64,000 bases of DNA from Allium sativum. Taxonomy: Eukaryota; Streptophyta; Magnoliopsida; Asparagales; Amaryllidaceae. Of the stretch, positions 58,331-64,000 are shown in pieces. The position numbers and the translations under genes were made by a program. Positions within the stretch are counted from its first letter, which is position 1, and every line of letters starts with the position of its first letter. Below the pieces are notes generated by a model. That model worked only from the letters and a program-made list of their open reading frames with translations, made no database searches and was not told the origin of the DNA. The stretch spans positions 303,295,456 through 303,359,455 of the forward strand of contig CM060922.1 of assembly GCA_030737875.1 (NCBI GenBank), written 5' to 3'.

Positions 58331-60243
58331 TATGGCCAGAAGCGTCGTTTTGAATAAATTAGCTATTTTAAAATAAATAAAAATAGCAATAAATCGTTAT
58401 AAAATATCATAAACGATATGGAATGGAAATAATCTGAATTCGCTCGATTTTTGTGGTATTTGATGGTTGAATGTGTTTGGTGTGAAAATTACATTAAAGA
58501 ACAAAATTGGTGTTGTCGAATGATTTAACCATTGAAATAAATTGATTTGAAATTCTAAATATACGTGAATTATTTGAAAAGGCCGAGTTGATTCTCATTT
58601 CAAATAATTGACCGACGATTGAAAGTCGAAGAGGAAGACGGTGGTCGAAGACCGGAGATCTTCACCTCGTTTGGACGGTAACCGAGGTCCGAATTGGGAG
58701 GCATCCCGAAATATGGATAATGAGTGGTGATCGTCCAGACGTACGTGGTGATCGATGGGTTTGCGAGGTATTTAGTGCCTCCGGTTTCGTTCAGACCCAG
58801 AACGAACTTGTAAATGGACTGTGTGTCTGACATTGGATTTTATTCTGTGTTGATTGATCTCTATTAAATATACATCTGTTTGGCGGCGGAGAATTTGTTC
58901 TTTTGCTTAACGCCCTTCTCTGAAACGCACGAGCTCAGAGGTTGTGTATCGATGGACATCAGTCGCATGACATGAATTGCTATTGTGGCATGCCTAAGTG
59001 GCAATGATCAGGACTTCTGTTGAAAAGCAAAGTCTTGTGGTGATGATCAAAGCACCACCTGTGTGGTGTAGCTTTGTGTGTAACATGAAATCGCGAGCCT
59101 CACTCCCCGGTATGAACCAGAAACGGGAGGAAGGACCTCAGGGAGGACATGTGTTTCTTCCTAGCTAGGGTGGTGTCAGTGACCTACCAGCCCTGACATT
59201 TATATACTCTTCACCTGTGTGGTTGTTGCTGTTGCGAGGCGCCTCGGTTTGATCGGACGATCCAGGTCCGATGGAGTCATTCGTTGGCTCGTTTACGCCC
59301 CAAAGGGCGGGGAAACGTATTGTTCAGGAATTTTAATCCACATCGGTGGACCGGCCCTGTCGCTCCTAGGGTCACTCGAGCTCTGATCCTGAGACTCGGG
59401 CTAGGCAGTCTCGAATTCGGTAAGGACTATCTTTTGCCTTGGTTCATGACGGAAATCCAATTTCCAATTACGTGACTGTGCGGTTTTGATTGTATACCTA
59501 TATATGGCGACATAGTGGTATGGGGCATTAATGCCGTCTATGATTGATAGTTATGATTTGAAATTGTTTTCAAAACATATAAACACTAGCAATAATATCA
59601 AATGCCTTGTTTTATTCATATCAAGCATATTTTGGCCGTTATAAGGTAAAAACTCTATCCTCCGGTTTGCGTTGCATTGTGTGATGGGAACTGAGTCTTA
59701 TAATGGCTTCATTTTTAAAAAAAACATAGCGATGTTTAAAAGAAAGATTTGTTTTAAAGCACTGGCAATCCAATGGAGTAAACCCGTTCCACGAGAGTGG
59801 CGTGGTCCTGTGATTAGCCAAATTATATATGTGTTGAGTAGATTTCTCATACCAGTCCCATGACTGACTCGTAGTTTGTTTCACTCTCAAACTCGGGTGC
59901 CCCTTTTTCTACACGGGCAGCCTTGTATTCAGGTTTAGCTGGTTCTTTCTGGATAGCTGGAGCTGAAGATGGATTCTATCATTTATCTCTTTTTATGTTG
60001 TTCAGCTCCTATTGTACATATTATGTTTATTTTCCGCTGTAGACATTTATGTATAGCTGAACTGTATTTTTACTAAGTATGATCCTGTATACTGTGTAAC
60101 TCTGATGATTACGTTTATACAGTATATTCTATTGTTCGCTCTGGTGTATTTACTTAATTCTGTTCTGCAATTATCTGTTTCTGTGTTATATTCCAAAGAT
60201 AACCCTTGCCACCGTCAGTACGGGGTTTGGGGTCGTCGCAACG

Positions 60244-60255
60244 TGGTATCAGAGC
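60244..60255 (+). other. Primer binding site of element C
   Basis: TGGTATCAGAGC, three bases after the LTR end, matching initiator Met-tRNA. Confidence 0.93.
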
Positions 60256-60493
60256 TTTGGTTAAGCTTAGTTCTGGAATATAACATTTGAACAAACTCGT
60301 CAGAAATAGAACCAGTAGTGTTCTAGGATGGGTAACTCCATACAGATAGGATCAGAAATATCCTAGTATGAGAAAAGCAGAACGAAATAACACCTCAATA
60401 GACACAGTTACATTTGAAGTATATGTTTCTATATTTTAAATTATCTTTTCTGTGACCTGACACTTGATCTGCTGTTTGCAGAAGTACTAGAAA
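60256..60493 (+). other. 5' leader of element C
   Basis: Non-coding. A donor-like GGGTAACTCC near 60330 and an acceptor-like TGCTGTTTGCAG ending at 60482, just before the gag ATG, could bound a leader intron; this is inference. Confidence 0.45.
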
Positions 60494-63400
60494 ATGAGTG
60501 TCAGAAACAGAAGGAATGTAGAACCGGATATTGAGGCCCTATTAATCAAATATCGAAATATGGGTGGAATACCGTTCTCTGGTGAAGAATCTATTATGAA
60601 GACACAGGCTTGGATTCGTTCGGCTGAAAAGATCTTTGATGGTTTAAAGCTTAGGGATGACCAGAAAAGATTACTGGCCTTCTGGGCACTCAAAGATGAA
60701 GCTTTATTCTGGTGGGATTCAGTTATTGAGAATAATCCAGAAGGTGATATCACCTGGGACAGATTCAAAGTGATTTTCCTAGAAAGGTTTACTCCTCCAG
60801 AAGCAACCGAGAGATTATGTGACGAATTTTCTTATCTGATACAAGGTGATATGACCGTTCCAGAATATCATAAGAAATTCAAAGAAATTTTTCATTTTGC
60901 TCCTCATCTGATTAAAGACCCAAAGAGGAAATATCTGAGATTTATTCACGGGCTTCAAAGGAAATACCAGAATAAAGTATTGGGGCATGTGAAGCTTCCT
61001 TTTTCTGAAATGATATACATGGCTTATCAGTACGAAGATCTCGATAGGAAAGGCATGTTGCGCGACAATGAGGAAGTCAGCTCTAGTAATAAAATTGTGT
61101 CTGAAACTGATCGTCCTGAGGCCGGTACAATGTCTGAAGTCGGTAAGGGGCGCAAAGTTGATCGAAAAAGGGCCACATCCGAAAAAGAACCAGTAACGAC
61201 AGCTGTATGCAGTAAATGCCATAAACAGGGGCATTTGACCAGGAATTGTAAACCCTCGAAGAAGCTAAGGAAAGATGAAACTAAATCCGATAAGAAGTTC
61301 CAAGAGAATAGAGAGTGCAGTCAATGCCATCAGTCCGGTCATCTTTCAAAGGCTTGCCCACTATTCAGAAAATCTAAAGTAGTATATGTAAATGAAGTGG
61401 TAGAAGTACCTGCATCCTCGTCTGCTCAGGAAAGGTCTGATGTTTTAGAAAGCACGCTCAATGTCAAAAACATTCCAGTTAAAGTACTGTTTGACACAGG
61501 CGCGTCACGAAGCTTTGTTGCAAAGAGTGCAGTCAAGAAACTAGATTTGAATTTGAAGACGCTCAAAGAGCCAATGACTGTCCAAAATCCAGTTGGGGGT
61601 TCCATCAATCTCAGTTGGGTTTGTGCAGTACCTGTCTCTTTTTCTTGCTATAAATTCCCTATTATCTCTATCGTCATGAATTTTAATGAATTCGATCTTA
61701 TTCTGGGATTGGATTGGCTAACCAAATATGAAGCAGAGGTTAGATGCGCCGAGAGAGTTGTAAAGGCAAAGGCACAATCGGGAAATTATATAACCATACC
61801 TTGTGAAGGCCCAACATCAAATAGAAAGGACTTCTGGGCAGCTTTGGACGTTTCTCCAGCCCAAATAGAAAATGTCCCTGAAGTCACAGAGAATATCCCC
61901 GATCTAGTGAAAGACATCCCGGTCGTCAAGAACTATGCGGATGTATTCGAAGAAGTTGTTCGCTTACCTCCGCAGAGAGAAATAGATTTCAATATTGCTT
62001 TGATTCCGAATGCAAGGCCGGTAGTTCACGTTATTCGAAGAATGTCCTTGAAAGAGAAAGAGGAATTAGACAATCAAACACGACAACTCGTATGGAAGGG
62101 TCTGATCAGGCCTAGTTTCTCTGACTGGGAAGCAACAGTGGTGTTTGTCCCAAAATCTGACGGTACTCTACGTCTATGTGTGAATTATCGTGATTTGAAC
62201 AAACAGACAATAAAGAACAAATATCCATTGCCGCGGATTGATGATTTGTTGGATCGATTAAATGGCGCACAAGTATTCTCAAGGATGGACCTAGCTACAG
62301 GCTTCCATCAACTTCGAATTGCCGAAGAGTGTGTTCCAATGACAGCATTCAGAGGTCCCGACTTATTCTACGAGTGGTTAGTAATGCCGTTCGGCTTATG
62401 TAACGCTCCAGCTTACTTCGTCGATCTGATGAATAGAGTGTTCAGAGGGGTTTTGAATAAATTTGTTCTAGTTTTCATTGACGATATTCTAATCTTCTCT
62501 AAATCAAAGGCCGAACATGAAAAGCATCTTGAACAGGTTTTAGAAATTCTGAGATGGAATGTATTAAAAGCCAAATTTTCCAAATGTATCTTCTGGCAAG
62601 ATGAAGTAAAATTTCTAGGCCACGTTGTATCGAAAGAAGGAATTGCTGTGGATCCAAGTAAAATCACAGCTATTCAGAACTGGAAGCAGCCCAGTACCCC
62701 TACTGAAGTCCGCAGTTTTCTTGGATTGGCTAGCTATTATCGGAAGTCCGTCAAAAACTTTTCGAAGATATCTGGTCATTTAACGAAGCTTACAAAGAAG
62801 CACTCTAAATTCAAATGGACTCCAGAGAGTGATGAGGCTTTCGAAGAGCTAAAGTTAAGATTAACGACAGCTCCAGTGTTAACCATCATCGATGGCAACC
62901 AGGATTTGAAAGTCTGGACTGATGCTTCTAGAGAGGGCCTTGGCGCAGTGTTAATGCAAAGGGGCCAAGTGATTGCTTATGCTAGCCGTCAACTGAAGCC
63001 GCACGAGAAGAACTACGTAACTCATGATCTTGAGTTATTGGCTATTGTGTTCGCTTTGAAAATCTGGAGACACTATCTTCTGGGTGAGAGATTTGAACTG
63101 TTTACAGATCACCGGTCGTTAAAGTATCTGTTTACTCAGAAGGACTTGAATTTGAGGCAGCAACGTTGGCTGGAGTTTCTTGCAGCATATGACTTTGAAA
63201 TTATATATACTCCAGGGAAAGCCAATGTCGTGGCCGATGCGCTGAGCCGAAAGAATGTAATGATCGCCAACTTTATTATCATGACTTCCTTGATTGACAA
63301 AATATATATTCTTCAAAAGGAGGATAACTTTATTAAGGATATGATTAAAAGGATTCAGAAAGGCGAACACTCGTGTTTTCAAATAGATAACGACGAGACT

Positions 63401-63592
63401 TTGAGGTTGAAAGGAAGGATTTGTGTTCATGATATCCCAGAGTTAAAAAGGGAAGTGTTAGACGAGTGTCACAAGTCCAAGTTGAGTATCCATCCTGGTG
63501 TGGCCAAAATGTATAACGATCTCAAACGAACATTCTGGTGGAAGGCTATGAAAATAGACGTTTCAATATACGTTAGCCGATGCCCTACTTGA
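60494..63592 (+). CDS. gag-pol: gag-pol polyprotein of element C, ended by a stop in the integrase zinc finger
   Basis: The frame is open for 1,032 codons from an ATG. The Gag domain is at about 20-190, with two CCHC zinc knuckles at 239-252 and 275-288 for RNA binding. The aspartic protease LFDTGA is at 332-337 and ILGLDWL near 410. RT carries [15 protein letters not shown] near 632 and the catalytic FIDDILIF near 660. RNase H starts at WTDAS near 807 and has [11 protein letters not shown] near 870. The integrase zinc finger follows from about 990 ([10 protein letters not shown]). The stop TGA (63590-63592) sits where the last zinc-ligand cysteine is expected (CPT-stop-QLVK, where A has CLVCQQVK), a likely cysteine-to-stop change. 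There is no stop between protease and RT, unlike element A. Confidence 0.93.
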   Translation: MSVRNRRNVEPDIEALLIKYRNMGGIPFSGEESIMKTQAWIRSAEKIFDGLKLRDDQKRLLAFWALKDEALFWWDSVIENNPEGDITWDRFKVIFLERFTPPEATERLCDEFSYLIQGDMTVPEYHKKFKEIFHFAPHLIKDPKRKYLRFIHGLQRKYQNKVLGHVKLPFSEMIYMAYQYEDLDRKGMLRDNEEVSSSNKIVSETDRPEAGTMSEVGKGRKVDRKRATSEKEPVTTAVCSKCHKQGHLTRNCKPSKKLRKDETKSDKKFQENRECSQCHQSGHLSKACPLFRKSKVVYVNEVVEVPASSSAQERSDVLESTLNVKNIPVKVLFDTGASRSFVAKSAVKKLDLNLKTLKEPMTVQNPVGGSINLSWVCAVPVSFSCYKFPIISIVMNFNEFDLILGLDWLTKYEAEVRCAERVVKAKAQSGNYITIPCEGPTSNRKDFWAALDVSPAQIENVPEVTENIPDLVKDIPVVKNYADVFEEVVRLPPQREIDFNIALIPNARPVVHVIRRMSLKEKEELDNQTRQLVWKGLIRPSFSDWEATVVFVPKSDGTLRLCVNYRDLNKQTIKNKYPLPRIDDLLDRLNGAQVFSRMDLATGFHQLRIAEECVPMTAFRGPDLFYEWLVMPFGLCNAPAYFVDLMNRVFRGVLNKFVLVFIDDILIFSKSKAEHEKHLEQVLEILRWNVLKAKFSKCIFWQDEVKFLGHVVSKEGIAVDPSKITAIQNWKQPSTPTEVRSFLGLASYYRKSVKNFSKISGHLTKLTKKHSKFKWTPESDEAFEELKLRLTTAPVLTIIDGNQDLKVWTDASREGLGAVLMQRGQVIAYASRQLKPHEKNYVTHDLELLAIVFALKIWRHYLLGERFELFTDHRSLKYLFTQKDLNLRQQRWLEFLAAYDFEIIYTPGKANVVADALSRKNVMIANFIIMTSLIDKIYILQKEDNFIKDMIKRIQKGEHSCFQIDNDETLRLKGRICVHDIPELKREVLDECHKSKLSIHPGVAKMYNDLKRTFWWKAMKIDVSIYVSRCPT

Positions 63593-64000
63593 CAACTAGT
63601 CAAAAGCGACCAAAATAAATTGGCTGGATTGTTACAACCACTAGAAGTTCCTGGTTGGAAGTGGGAGCATATTTCCATGGATTTCATTGATGGTCTGCCC
63701 AGAACCAGAAAAGGGAATGACAGTATTTGGGTGATCGTAGATCGCTTCACGAAGACCGCCCATTTTATACCTGTCAAATCAAACAGAACTGCTCAGAGTC
63801 TGGCGCAGATATACTTCAGGGAAATAGTTAGACTACATGGAGTGCCGCTCAGTATAGTCAGTGATAGAGATACAATATTTACTAGCAAATTCTGGGAAGC
63901 ATTTCAAGCCGAGCTGGGAACGAAGTTGAACTTGAGCACTGCTTATCATCCTCAGACAGACGGTCAGACTGAGAGGGTGAATCGTATTTTAGAAGATCTA
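63593..64000 (+). pseudogene. pol: Integrase core of element C downstream of the stop (partial)
   Basis: It stays in frame with gag-pol after the TGA. The three catalytic residues are visible: D in SMDFIDGL (near 63680), D in IVSDRD (near 63865) and E in DGQTERVN (near 63970), with 35 residues between the last two. It runs off the window in ILEDL. It could be made only by readthrough, or by other copies supplying integrase. Confidence 0.88.

Larger units (their letters stand above)
54718..60240 (+). repeat. 5' LTR of element C (5,523 bp)
   Basis: It starts TGTAATGACCCAG and ends GGGTCGTCGCA. It is homologous to the LARD LTR at its start (CTGTACCGGGTGCAAAAC block near 54924) and over its last 2.4 kb. 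The middle differs: another GC-rich block, 114-bp tandem repeats and a block otherwise found inside the LARD. Confidence 0.88.
54718..64000 (+). mobile_element. Ty3/gypsy element C, right part outside window
   Basis: The 5' LTR is 54718-60240, the primer site 60244-60255 and gag-pol from 60494. It is inserted into the copia integrase; the five bases before it are CCATG, whose partner would be after the 3' LTR. The gene order and motifs are Ty3/gypsy, and the gag-pol resembles that of element A. The single long gag-pol frame makes this the best-preserved element of the window. Confidence 0.93.

Overview
The window is a block of nested transposable elements from a plant nuclear genome, most likely an angiosperm. 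The evidence is the element types: Ty3/gypsy elements with initiator-Met-tRNA primer sites (TGGTATCAGAGC) and a chromodomain-like integrase tail, a Sirevirus-type Ty1/copia element, a LARD with 6.3-kb LTRs, a small hAT-type element and a truncated LINE. I found no host protein gene, rRNA, tRNA or CRISPR array that I can support.

Layout. (1) 1-6535, minus strand: Ty3/gypsy element A, cut by the window edge. It shows integrase, RNase H, RT, gag-protease, primer site and a 3.1-kb 5' LTR. (2) 6852-26029: a ~490-bp hAT-type MITE, split by Ty3/gypsy element B (6903-25584, plus strand), which has a perfect GCAAA target duplication. B is a decayed relative of A. Its 5' LTR is followed by three extra head-to-tail ~2.38-kb LTR copies, so the 5' side spans 10.9 kb against 3.7 kb on the 3' side. 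(3) 26038-37053: AT-rich sequence with degenerate LTR fragments, a 5'-truncated LINE with a 10-bp target duplication, and a promoter-like patch near 27.75 kb. (4) 37054-54717, minus strand: a Sirevirus-like copia element with its RT core deleted and an acidic ORF in the env-like position. (5) 38309-51882: a 13.6-kb LARD inserted in that copia LTR, with ATATG target duplications. (6) 54718-64000, plus strand: Ty3/gypsy element C inserted in the copia integrase. It has a 5.5-kb LTR and a 1032-codon gag-pol frame, broken once by a stop in the integrase zinc finger; C continues past the window.

How the parts relate. A and B form one family with related LTRs and the same in-frame TGA between protease and RT. 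The LARD, element C and the remnant at 29948-33256 form a second group with related LTRs; C or a close relative is a plausible source of proteins for the LARD. Both groups carry short hairpin-forming cassettes in their LTRs, and paired arms differ in compensating ways between copies. The least ordinary features are the tandem LTR amplification and the duplicated 99-nt hairpin module in the A/B LTRs.
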